A DNA stretch of 64,000 nt from Lepidonotus clava (Eukaryota; Annelida; Polychaeta; Phyllodocida; Polynoidae): assembly GCA_936440205.1 (NCBI GenBank), contig OW387134.1:22856908-22920907 (forward strand). Reading direction: 5' to 3'. The notes under the pieces were generated by a model that had not been told where the DNA came from, did no database searches, and saw only the letters and a list, made by a program, of their open reading frames with translations. How positions within the stretch are numbered: the stretch's first letter is position 1; the number at the start of each line of letters is the position of its first letter. Positions 47,774 to 58,475 of the stretch are shown here, in pieces. Position numbers and translations under genes: made by a program.

Positions 47774-50723
47774 TTGATATTCCGATCACCCATAGGCAAT
47801 AGGCTTGCATGTTACTGAAAAGGGGGTAGAGATTGCATTGGGGAAGGACTGGCAGTCTTATGAAAGATTAGTTCTACAAAAAAGGTATCAACATTAACTT
47901 GAAAATAATCCCAAAATGGTGGGAGGTTGTGGTAGAGACCAAAAAAGAAAGAACGGTAGTGGAATGGTCTGCTTGGAGACTGAGTCGGATGGGTGTGCAC
48001 CCATAAGTTGTTCAATGATTGTATATTGCTTAATAACCGTAGACTTGCACAGGGAGATTATCGCTTTTATCTTTTGCCAGAGATTTTTTCAGTTAAGTCT
48101 TTTGCACTTGAAAATGCGTGAAATGCTCTTCTTTGCCTAATAGAAAATAAGTTGTAAGAAGTTCTGAGACGAAATAAATATCAGAATAATCACATTTCAC
48201 TAGTGTTTCCCTTTCCATATATATACGCGAACCTGAAATGTAGAATAGATATCATCAGCGTTTCCTTAACGGCGTGACAGCAAGATACACTTCCCAGCAG
48301 ATAGTGGAAAAATAGAATCGAGTTTTCGTAGAGCACTGCCCAATGAAGATATGAGCGCTAAACACTCTAGCTAGTCGATGACGGGATACAGTGGGTCAGT
48401 ACTGGTTATGGGTACTGATCTGCTTAATTTTGGCCATTCTTTGAAATTAAGTCCCATTTCACTCATTAAACGGAAATACAAAAATGTGTAATATCTACCG
48501 AATTATTACGCGGTTAATGTCCCATGACTGGCTTAATAAGGTGCAAATGATCCATTATTATTTGGTCCGCACAGATACCGAGCAGGATATTATCTGTTGT
48601 GTATACCGAACAAGCCTTAATAGATACCAGCTTCCCCACCCATTCGTATTTGGATTATTGATTCAATTTATGATCAAATTTTTACCCTTCTTCCTAAAAA
48701 TCTAATTTACGCGAGTAGCCGGCTTTAGAGTTCCTGACAAAAAATCTCTCGACTTAGAATGCTATACTGGTTGTTCTCATTTGATGAAAAGTAACAAACT
48801 TTTCAGAGTGCAGGGACGTACGTTCCGATACTGTTTCCATGCATCTACTAAGTCCACAGATGCCTAAGACTCACTTCAAATACACTGTCCACCTATTTTT
48901 AACATAAACGTCAAAAGAATTATAAGCATTTTGAGGGATTTACTTAATTTATTCCATTGATAATCAATTAAACCTAGTAGTTAAACAAGGATACTTTCAC
49001 CAATGTATTTTTTAGAACAGGTGATTATAGAGGTCCATTTTGTTGAATTCGGGCCGCGCTATTAATCAGGAGGAAATACTACTCCAAAAACTGAATTTTC
49101 ATAATACATAGCCAAAAACATCTTGCAAACTTCTATCCTTACTGACTTTTCGTGACTACGACTTGCTCGGGAGATGCATCAAACTTTCTCACTTATATTA
49201 TGTACACTTTAAATATACACATACTTTCATACATACTATTGTGTACCGTTTCTTTCGTTCTTTCTTCCTTCTCATACAGCAGACAAAATAAAATCACTTC
49301 TCAAAAGATCTGTACAAAGCATTTGTAGCCTCGTGCCCCAGTGACTTAAGACCTTCAACCTCTCTACATATCACATTCCCCATGTGTATAAATTTGTTCA
49401 AATCCGCTGAATAGATTCATGATTGACCATTCATTACATATAGACGGTGCATTACATCACTACAGCCTTCGTAACGGATACGATGCGGTTCCTTCTGTGA
49501 AAAAGTGTAGAAGATTATTTCACTCAACTTTTAAAGTTTCAGCAAAAATCTCCGTCGACGGCTTGGAGTAAAAGAAAAATAATACATTCAAGATTCAAAT
49601 ACCCTAAATTTTCTTTGCCGAGTTCATAAATACAAAGAGAATATACACTAGAATATATACATAGTGTTTGTATGAGCGTTTCAGTACTACGTTGAATCAT
49701 TCAGTATCTTACATCCAAAGCTCAATGGCATTTAAATCAGGAGCGCGAGTAACAGAACATGATTGTACATTTCTAGCCACATTACAACAATTGATCGTAT
49801 TTTTCTTCGGCTCTTTAGAATGAACATTTCTAATCATACGATAATGATTGTTTTTCATCTCTTCAACATTTGTAACATAGATTTTGTAAACTTATACAAG
49901 AACCACTTCCTAAATGTTCATGGAGAGTCCGACTGACATAACGGTATCTTCACTAACGAATTCAGAACTTTTTTATATATAAAATGTTCTATGTCAGAAA
50001 AAATGTATATATAAAGAGTTTTAAGATACAGTACTCTAATGAGTAACAAAAATTGAAAAGATAAATCTTGGAATTTACGTATACTCTTTTTGTTTCAGAT
50101 ATAATGTATTTAGAAACAAAGATCGAAGAACCCATTTGTAAACGGATACCGACAACTATCATGATTCAAATCTCTAGTACCAGTATATTTCATTACAAAT
50201 AAATCTTATCTGTAAACACAATGGTAGAGTAGATGTATAGACTTGGTATTTACAGAACATCTACTCTAAATACATATTTACAAGGATGCGTGAGCAGGTT
50301 CATGCTAACTTTTGAAGATGAGTCAGGATAAAAAAAATATGTAAAGACATTTTAGAGACGTCTGCTTTCTTTCATACTCAAGCTTACAGCTGCCAGGGGT
50401 ATTAATAAATGTACACACGATCCAGTCTTATTACAAAGATAAGTCGTTTCTCTTAGAGAAGAATTTGTACAACTCACAAATATTGAATTAGAATTCTGAC
50501 TTGGTTATTCCTATCCAAATGGACCAAGAAAAATAACGTTCTTGTCTGCGACAGGCGTCATTGCTTTCCTGGGTTCCAAGTGCCTCACAGTACGTCTTTC
50601 ATTCAACCCGTCACCTTTCTTACTGTTATGTCTATTCAGTAAGTGACACCGTGCACCTTAAGATGCTGCCTTCATATTCAGAACATACACTATAAATGGA
50701 GTCCATTGGGTCCGAATTCTGTA
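46909..50723. other. Convergent intergenic region FBXO28-GABPB
   Basis: 3' untranslated and intergenic sequence of two converging genes. Candidate polyadenylation signals for FBXO28 are ATTAAA at 47083-47088 and AATAAA at 48173-48178. A TA/GTAT microsatellite lies at 47687-47772. No other gene, hairpin or element could be recognised. Confidence 0.6.
47687..47772. repeat. (TA)n microsatellite with GTAT interruption
   Basis: Long TA dinucleotide runs are separated by GTATGTATGTATAATG, in the FBXO28-GABPB gap. Confidence 0.95.
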
Positions 50724-53700
50724 TTACGTGCTGGTCTTGCCACTAATTTCATTGAGCTGTTTCTTGTAGACTTCCGCCTCGTGCGCCTTCTCCTGAAGTT
50801 GTGCTTTGTATTCTTCTGCCTTCCGTTGTACCTCCTCCAGCTGACGCTTCAAGTCAAGTGATTCCTGGGGCTGTTCCAGACGCATTCGTTTTATGTCTGG
50901 CTCTTCACTTCCATCAACTGTAAAGTAAATCGACGTAGTTATATCGTAGCAAAACAGGCCATTGGAAAATCTGGGTAACTCTCTGCTCTTGGGAATATCT
51001 AGAGAAACAGCCCTGGTAGTAAAGGTTTAGGAGTTATTAACTTTTGACTTTTTTTTAAATGAACATTTTCTACTTTTTTAAATTTGCATATCTATTTAAC
51101 TAAAGTCACTCAAACTTCTTCTTTTTTCTTTTTCACATAAAAAGAGCCATAATTATGCTTTAAAGATTCACAAGGTTGTATATGAGAGTGAATTCAAAAT
51201 ATTTGATAGTTTTTATGAGAGGATAGTGATAATCACATACCCGTTTCCTCGATGGTTTCCCCATCTGGATCTGCGACGACCATAACTGTGGCCGACCCGT
51301 CTGATAGGTGACTCTGGTCCTCTACAATGGCGATGACCCGTTGGCCATCTTCGTCCGTCACCACGTTGTCCAATGTCTCGACAGTCTCCTCCACCACCTC
51401 CGTCTCCCCACTGTTGGCTAACGACTCCTGTTTTACCAAGTTCAGCGCCAGCTTTCCGGCCTCTGCACAAGAGCATGAAGAAACGATTATGAAATTTCTC
51501 ATGTATATGAGATTCTCATGTTATAACATTACGGTGGAATTTCTTAGTTTCTAAGTTCTCATGTATATGAGATTCTCATGTCATAACAATACGATGGAAT
51601 TTCTTAGTTTCTAAGTTTCTTGGGCCATAGCAATAATTGGATTTAGTTTGATATAAGCAGGTATACTAGTGTAAAACTACTAGAAAAAGTAAGAGGGGAA
51701 TCCCAATTGCCTGATTTCGGAGTCTACAGTCTCTAAAATGCAATATAATGCATACAGACTAACAAGAAAAATGATAATACCTGTAAGGGTAAGTGTTTGA
51801 CCACTTTCGAATTGTGAAGAAACTATTGCTGGAGCATCGTTTGACGAGATCATAGTAATGCCGTGCGTTTCTAGCCAGTTCAATGCTTCTGCTGCTGTAG
51901 TGTCTAGAGATATCACACAAGGTTACAAATATTACATAAAATATGGATAAATGTTTTAGTCCTAACAGAGTGTTTGCCACTTTCGGATATTCGCTAAGAG
52001 CCTTTAGACGTTGCTTAACTACCTAACCAGTTTACCTCGACGGTGCACCTAGCGAGTACATATTAAAAATGTTAACGTACATTTTATGCAATAATTTACT
52101 TAGAATGGCAAATGATGTTTGGAACAGTTACTTGACTTCAAGGACTTGATACCTGAAATTCCCAACTTCAAGAGACTTAGGTGGTAAGTAAATTACATTT
52201 TTAGAACTTCCATCAGAAAATACGATGGGCCAGTTGTTTTTTGAATCTGCGTTTTATTAATGAACCACGAACTATAGATCGTTTATTACACGCTGGAAAC
52301 GTACTGTTTGATGTGTTGAGTGGTCCAGTAGCCTCTGCCAAGGCGGCTAGAGTTGCTAGTACAGATGTACTACTTTGGTCTGTAGATTCTGTCAGCCCTG
52401 AGTGGCCCGCTGCTGAAGAGACCACTACTGTGAACATAGTAGGGATTAAATCAGTATAATGTAATTCTATCATTACGTCAATTGATTTAGAAGGTAGTAT
52501 GCAATATAGTCTAGATACTCCACTTTAACGTTGTGCTTGATAATTATTAAAAAGAGGGTTTCGTGATTTCCAATTTACTTGGACCCCTTCAAGTGAAGAT
52601 AAACCAGTTGTGGTTTTACTGCCACCTGGACGGGACTTCTTTGATTATAGGTGCATGTTTCCAAAGACCTTGTATTCGCCTACAATTTAAGTGTTTTAGA
52701 CAGGGCGTATAGGAATTAATTATCATGTTTTGAAATGGAATTCTAAGAACAAATATTCTAACCTTCTTCACCCGAAGCTGTGACCATTTTGGTGTGAACA
52801 TTCGGTGCTATCGTGATAGGTGACGCCGAGGACACCACTTGTTGCAATGAACCCGCCATGACAGTCGGTGAAGTGGTCACTTCTTCAATTACTTCAGGCT
52901 CTCCTGACATCACCTCTACCGTGTTGCTGGTTTGGCTCTGGAAATAGTCAGCGGGCTCTGACGCCTGACCCCAAAGAAGCTAGGCAATATGTTAAACTAT
53001 TCAGAATTTTCCAGCGCATTACTGCAGATCAAGGTACATGTTCTATATGCTTTTTTTCTTTGGTTTAGTATAATGTAACAATAGCATTTTAATTCAAATA
53101 TTTCCATTTCTTCAGATTAAATTTTAAACGAATCAGATTTCATTTCATCAAGATTATTTACATGAATAAAGAAGCTACTCACCAGCTGTAATAGTTGAGC
53201 AATATCGGTTCTGCCATTGGATATTGAGATTTCTAAAGGAGTTTTATCAAACTGAAAGGAAAAAAAGATATCAATATTATAAACAGTAGTTTACACCGAT
53301 TTTGTGTCCAAACATTTGTACGCAAAAAGTAAATAGAAAGTAAAAGTAAATAGTAAAGAGTTATCTTTGTAATACATTAAATCTATGTAATTATATTCAG
53401 AATCCGTTTCAACATACCTTGTTGTCCGACGTTACATCCGCACCCTGTTTCAGCAAAGCTTGAACTACCTCTATGTTCCCTTTTTCTACCGCCCAGTGTA
53501 GGGGTGTCATTTTCAACTGTAAAAAGTTATATCAATAAATGTTAGCATTCTATGTACTGAGAGAAAACCTTATCAAAATAAGTTATTGATAGTTTCAGAG
53601 ATGCCACTCTCTGAACATGAAAAAATCCGGGAATTGTGAAAAGGATATTCTGGATTTTTAGCAGAAAGTTAAAAGGATACGAATCTTATATTATCTAGAT

Positions 53701-54486
53701 TCTGAAGAGGAACTTTAAGGGACGCTTTTTATTGTCTAAAAAGAAATGTAATATTTTGTTCATAAAATTTGTGACTTGTGAAAAATCAAATATATGATGC
53801 AGTTCAAAATCCGGAAAAAGGAAGGGAAACGACATCACTTTTATATATCAGATTTACAACATATTCTAGCATTTCCACATGCCAAAAATTGTCAAAAAAC
53901 GGAGTGTTAAACTATATGGGAAAAACAGAAACATACCATATCTTTGGCTTCTATATCTGCACCATTACGGATGAGGAGTTCTACAATGTCAATATGACCC
54001 TCTTGACTTGCTACATGTAACGGAGTACGGTCCACCTTAGTGCGAGCATCCCGACTGATGCCTGCTCTTAGCAGAACCTCAGCTGTACTGGAATGACCGA
54101 ACTGGGATGCAAAATGCAATGGTGACGTTCCCAGCTGAAACAAAAATGTCGAAAATGGATGAATATGACATAAAACCTATAATTAACATATCGATTTTTC
54201 AAGCCCAATCATTATCATTATGCGATATTAATCTTAATTCTACAGGATAAATCGCACCTTGAAATACACCGTTCACTGTAAATACAAATTAGATAGCTTA
54301 CAGAAATCCAACGAAACCATTACATGCATTTGATGCTTCTTCAAGTTCGAGGCTCAAATAATTCAAATCAAGTTTTACCCAGTCAGTGGTGAATGGTGCT
54401 CCATTGGACATAAGCGTCCTGACTTCATCTGTATCGCCCCGTTTAGCAGCCTCTAACAACCGTTTACCCAAGTCAACAAGTGACAT
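50724..54486 (-). CDS. GABPB1: GA-binding protein beta subunit (ankyrin/leucine-zipper partner of the ETS factor GABPA)
   Basis: GABPB supplies the activation and dimerisation surfaces for the ETS-domain subunit GABPA; the complex activates nuclear genes for mitochondria and housekeeping functions. Nine coding exons lie at 54379-54486, 53937-54134, 53418-53516, 53183-53251, 52763-52964, 52305-52427, 51781-51903, 51241-51462 and 50724-50917. They are phase-consistent and give 445 residues. The start [20 protein letters not shown] and [16 protein letters not shown] are nearly the vertebrate sequence. Four ankyrin-type units fill residues 5-133 ([48 protein letters not shown]). [18 protein letters not shown] is the conserved activation-region block. 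[13 protein letters not shown] resembles the vertebrate IVTMPDGQQV region, and IKRMRLEQ a nuclear signal. The last exon is a heptad coiled coil ([19 protein letters not shown]) used for tetramer formation. GABPB1 versus GABPB2 cannot be decided; an invertebrate probably has one gene. Confidence 0.94.
51496..51615 (+). repeat. Recent 60-bp tandem duplication
   Basis: Two consecutive copies (51496-51555 and 51556-51615) differ at only three positions. They begin TTCTCATGTATATGAGATTC and end TTTCTTAGTTTCTAAG. They lie in the GABPB intron between exons 7 and 8. Confidence 0.9.
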
Positions 54487-54774
54487 TATCCTGACCTTGA
54501 CCTAAAATAAGAAAACATCGAGAAATACATTTATAACTAAACCAGACAGCTTGGTTTTAAAAAAACAAGAGAATACATATTTTTCAGTCTTATGGACTGA
54601 AGAAAACCGCTTTGGTGGCGAAGAGTAATCATCTATACTGATCAATGACTAGGATTAGGTGACATAACCTCAGAATAGAAACAGGTCAGTACAGCCAAAA
54701 CTGTTAAAAAAACGTTCATAAAAAAAAAAATTAGGCATATCTACAAGTACAACAGAAAGGCCATTGATCATGAT

Positions 54775-55510
54775 GGTTGGTTAGTTATTGGGGTTTAATG
54801 CCGTAGCAACATCTAAGGTCATATCACGTAGAACAGGATTTGACAGTTCTTTATTTTTTTCCCTTTTTACTGGGTGTTTTTGGCCTATTGGAGACCAGCT
54901 CCTACTTAGGACTGGTTCTGTGCTCCTCAGCCACTAGTTTTTATACATAACTCTCCTCTCCTACCTTACCCATTACAGAGTAAGGGGGTATTCCCTACTG
55001 GATTCCCAATCTTCTTGGGTACCGTTTGAATCACATGTTGCCTGAGAGACACTTGTCAAACCGCCTTACAAAAGGAACCCCCTTCCTTTTGAGTTATCCC
55101 TCCTGGAGTACCCAGGTACTGATACCCCTCCCTCAGCACCACACTCCTTAAGAGCCCCCTTGGCCCCTGGGCAAAAAGAATCCACTCTGGGATGGCCGCT
55201 GACCGTTCCCATGGAGAAGTTGGCCAGAGAACCAATCAAGGCTTGGATCCCCATGTCCAGGCACCAAGCGGTAGCAACGATTCTGGATCACGAACCTTCT
55301 TTGCCACATCCTTTCTAGGACTTGCCAGTTCTGTCTTGGATGATCACGTCTATGGAATGAACAAATCTATGAGAAGATAGAGACCATATCCCTACACATT
55401 TACTGAGGCAGGTGTTCTTTAATGTGCAGGGTCCCATAGGCAGGTCCTACACACAACAGCCGGTGGTTTACTACTACTAGAGACCTTTGATAACCCGGTT
55501 GTTGCCACTG
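54775..55510 (+). repeat. Dispersed repeat copy B, long form
   Basis: It has the same head (GGTTGGTTAGTTATTGGG, then AACATCTAAGGTCATATCA) and the same tail (TCTATGAGAAGATAGAGACC and GTTCTTTAATGTGCAGGG) as copy A. About 550 extra bases lie between head and tail, so copy A may be internally deleted or copy B may carry an insertion. Confidence 0.6.
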
Positions 55511-55727
55511 GAAGACATGTAGAGTGGGGTAGCAGCCAGCCCACCCCAGACCAGGATTGGATCCAGGCAGCCCACACAACAGGCAGACACACACCCACTT
55601 AACCACCCGACACACCTGAATTTCAGACAGGCCACTGAGGATGAACTTCACTTTTTACATTTTTGCCTTTTAGTATAGGGCAAAATAGTAAAAAGTGAAG
55701 TGATCTATGTACAACGGGACAAGTAAT

Positions 55728-56035
55728 GTCCCACTTCTGACACCATATTAATGGTGGGACTCATACAAACAGGTGCATTCTTCAGGAGGGTCAGCAGTCT
55801 CACAAGTTACTTTATTACTCACTAGATGGGGGTGGTGTATTACATATACCGCCGTCGGGAGTTTATGTTTGCGCATGCCTGGTCCTTTGGCGCCATTAGT
55901 TTTCGGGGGTCAAGCATGATCTACCAGCCAATGAGGAGAGTCCCATTGTACCACGTGACACAAGATGGCGGCGCCCACTGCGAAACTTCCGATTGCGGTA
56001 TATAAGAGAGACTTGTAGTAGTATTCAGTACTACA
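55728..56035 (-). mobile_element. LTR retrotransposon fossil: LTR fragment with primer-binding site, Ty3/gypsy-like
   Basis: On the minus strand, TGGTGTCAGAAGTGGGAC (55728-55745) matches the tRNA primer-binding site common in Mag-like Ty3/gypsy elements. The preceding about 290 bases have LTR character: a possible TGTAG start near 56035, CCAAT- and E-box-like sites, and an AATAAA (55811-55816) about 65 bases before the primer-binding site. No internal coding region was recognised, so it is a broken relic of about one LTR. The boundaries are approximate and the age is unknown. Confidence 0.5.
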
Positions 56036-56657
56036 TGGGCTATATCCATAACAATCAGGGAGGTTGGGGATTGTAGGCTGGTACATCTTTTCAAATCCCC
56101 CATTCTGGCCCCAGTGATCTCACACCTCTCAACAGATAAAGCCTGTGTAGACAGGGTATGATAAGGGTAGCAGACTTGGGTTCTCACCTCCATGTTGTGG
56201 TAGCTCACCTATTCAGCTATTGTTTTACCTGATGGCTAAATCCCTAAAACAACATTCTCACCTGATTACAGATTAGACACTGTGCATACAACCTACACTT
56301 TTGGGTCCCTCAGAGGGAAGGGGCAGGGGTAAATTTTACCCATCTATAACTAGATCTACCTTATTATTCAATATTATCAAAAAATTCCAAAAAGGGTATG
56401 GGGTTTAATACTTTAGCTATTGAGATAAAATGATGAAGGTATCTATTCAGATATTGTTGTCCTATAATAGTGAACTGAAGACGATTTTTTTGGTAGCATA
56501 TCAGCAGTGGAAGGGTCTAGCTTGTCCCCCGACTGGCCTGAACTGGGGGACAATGGCTGCCCCCATGGTACATCTCCATACAGGCCTAAAGATCTATCCT
56601 TTGAGGAGCGTTTACCACTCCATGGAATCCCTATGTATACATATCATGCACCCTTAA

Positions 56658-57005
56658 AGGGAGCCAAAACCAATGTAATTGACAAAATTTTCAAAGCTGA
56701 GATAAGTATAGAAATATGTTTGATGAGTCCATTTAAGGTCAGTGGTAAATTATTAGCTGTTAAAACCAGCTCAAACTGAAGTAGAATGCCACAAGAGATG
56801 GCAATATTGGCATTTGTTTGTAAACAAACCCTATTTTTGTGGATCCACATTAATTGATTTGAGCAAGAAAAATGTGTTTTTAATTATGTTTTACCATATT
56901 TTATGGTTTAGATTTTAACATTGGCCAGGAATAGGCTCAAGGAATGGATTTCGATGATTATTTGAGTTTGGAAAATTTCATTGAATTCATTGGTTTTGGC
57001 TCCCT
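56658..57005. mobile_element. TTAA-flanked MITE, terminal repeats AGGGAGCCAAAACCAATG
   Basis: The 348-bp element begins AGGGAGCCAAAACCAATG, ends with the exact complement and is flanked on both sides by TTAA (56654-56657 and 57006-57009). TTAA targets are used by piggyBac and Kolobok transposons. The similarity between ends extends about 40 bases. Related, more diverged sequences lie at 35462 to about 35800 and at 18011-18055. Confidence 0.75.
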
Positions 57006-57580
57006 TTAAATTGGACAGGGTGACGGGCACTTTAGTTATGGCCAAATTTTGGGCTTACTGAAACATGTCAATGGATTTAAAAGAGATGACAGTTCAAAGG
57101 AGACATTACAATTTCTTAGAATTGACAAGGCTGAGTGAGGCCGAAAATGTGACATGGCCATTTCATAAATTTGACAGCAAGGTGAAACTGCCATTTCTTG
57201 AGATCGATATGCGACATCAGGACCCCCCTTACTACATTTTCCAAAGTTCAACACCTGATTCGAGCCTATAAACAACCCCTTAAAACCAGTTGCCAAAGGC
57301 GAAGGTAAAGGATCGGGGAACTTGTTCCAATCAAATCTAAATCTGACAGTCTGGCTGCTTCAGTTTTAGCAGTTCTGCCTCTTCTGTGGGGTCTGTCAAG
57401 GGGGTCAGTGGTTTCTGACATGGATACAATGCCTAAATGGCAACTGCTACATGCTCAATATCCGCCAATCCTATGGTTATCAAATGAAACGCAGAGAGAC
57501 ACAAACATTTTACACATTAAACCACTTTAATGCGCTCAACACATGGCAACAACCTCAACAGGAAATCGCCTTGTTTTGTT

Positions 57581-57824
57581 ACCGCCATTTCCGCAAAACT
57601 GGAACGGAAGTAGCATGTGGTTGAAACGGAAAGACCTTTCTGCATGTTTTCCTTACACTCAAATCGAATAATCTATGCTTAAAGTACTTTGTCACTAAAG
57701 ATACTCACGGCAGATGGAAGAAACGAGTCTCAATTGTGCTTTTATTCCTGTATTTCGACCAAAATTCCCCTTCGATGGCCAAACCGACGCCGGAAGTCAC
57801 CTTGTTATTCCCTACACCGGAAGC
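57581..57824 (-). promoter_or_regulatory. Predicted GABPB promoter with ETS/GABP-type sites
   Basis: CCGGAAGT at 57790-57797 and ACCGGAAGC at 57816-57824 match the ETS/GABP consensus; ACGGAAGT lies at 57604-57611. A YY1-like GAAATGGCGGT lies on the minus strand (57581-57592). They surround a likely GABPB first exon whose donor is at 57707-57708. Motifs are seen directly; the start site and function are inferred. Confidence 0.5.
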
Positions 57825-58062
57825 ATGTGTAGCATAATCACTGCACTATTTTCATGCACCAAATTCATGCACTTTTTGTGGATTTTAAGCTGTAATTTAG
57901 ACAATCGGGACATAAAAAGAAGAATCGTTGTATTTCATTCGTATACATGATACTGCATAGAGTTTCATGAAGAGATAAGTGAAAATGCTAAATTTGTATT
58001 TTGCACTATGTTTCTTAGCGTCAGAGCATAACCGAACGACGCATGGGATAAATCTCGGCACC

Positions 58063-58102
58063 TCTCGCGAGATTTGCTCTGACCTACTTGTGCACATGCG
58101 CG
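58063..58102 (+). promoter_or_regulatory. Predicted TLNRD1 promoter with TCTCGCGAGA and NRF1-like site
   Basis: TCTCGCGAGA (58063-58072) is the palindromic CGCG element bound by BANP/ZBTB33-type factors in CpG promoters. GCACATGCGCG (58092-58102) resembles an NRF1 site. They lie about 400 bases upstream of the TLNRD1 start codon and about 250 bases from the predicted GABPB first exon, forming a divergent promoter. Confidence 0.45.
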
Positions 58103-58475
58103 AACTTAATGCATTATTTTGACCACACCTCTTAGGGTTGGATTCATTGAAAACTTGCACTATTATGCGAACTCAGAGACGGCGATTTCGGATTGCTATG
58201 TGCAAACAGGTGGCGCATCAAAAGCACAACAAGTATCATGAATATAACGGCGACTATTGATCACGTTTGCGTGATATCGCCAAGAAACCGCATGCACGTC
58301 TGTGTTTCTGTCTGCTACACTGGCACTGGTGCTGTTCACTGACACTTCATCAGTTGCTGCAGCTGTCATCCGTAAACCTGCGAGAGACCGCTCTGCCATA
58401 CAATTTGGATGTTGAGCAATGGATATGTGTTGTGAGGATATTTGGAGGAATATAGGAAGTAGTATGTAGCGTTGC

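Larger units (their letters stand above)
54487..57830 (-). other. Predicted GABPB 5' untranslated exon and first intron
   Basis: Only 15 bases upstream of the GABPB start codon there is a TTTTAG acceptor (AG at 54502-54503), so an untranslated exon lies upstream. A good donor on the minus strand (CC|GTGAGTAT, exon edge at 57709) follows a region with two ETS-type sites, so I infer a 5' exon at about 57709 to about 57830. The implied intron (about 54502-57708) contains a tail-type repeat (54775-55510), an LTR fragment (55728-56035) and a TTAA-flanked MITE (56658-57005), each listed separately. Nothing else recognisable lies between them. Confidence 0.5.

Noticed and set aside
47530-47799. Open frame of IYIYIY repeats
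   Set aside because: Translation of the TA microsatellite.
51213-51476. Second minus-strand frame over GABPB exon 8
   Set aside because: The frame reading [15 protein letters not shown] agrees in phase with both neighbours; the other is a shadow.
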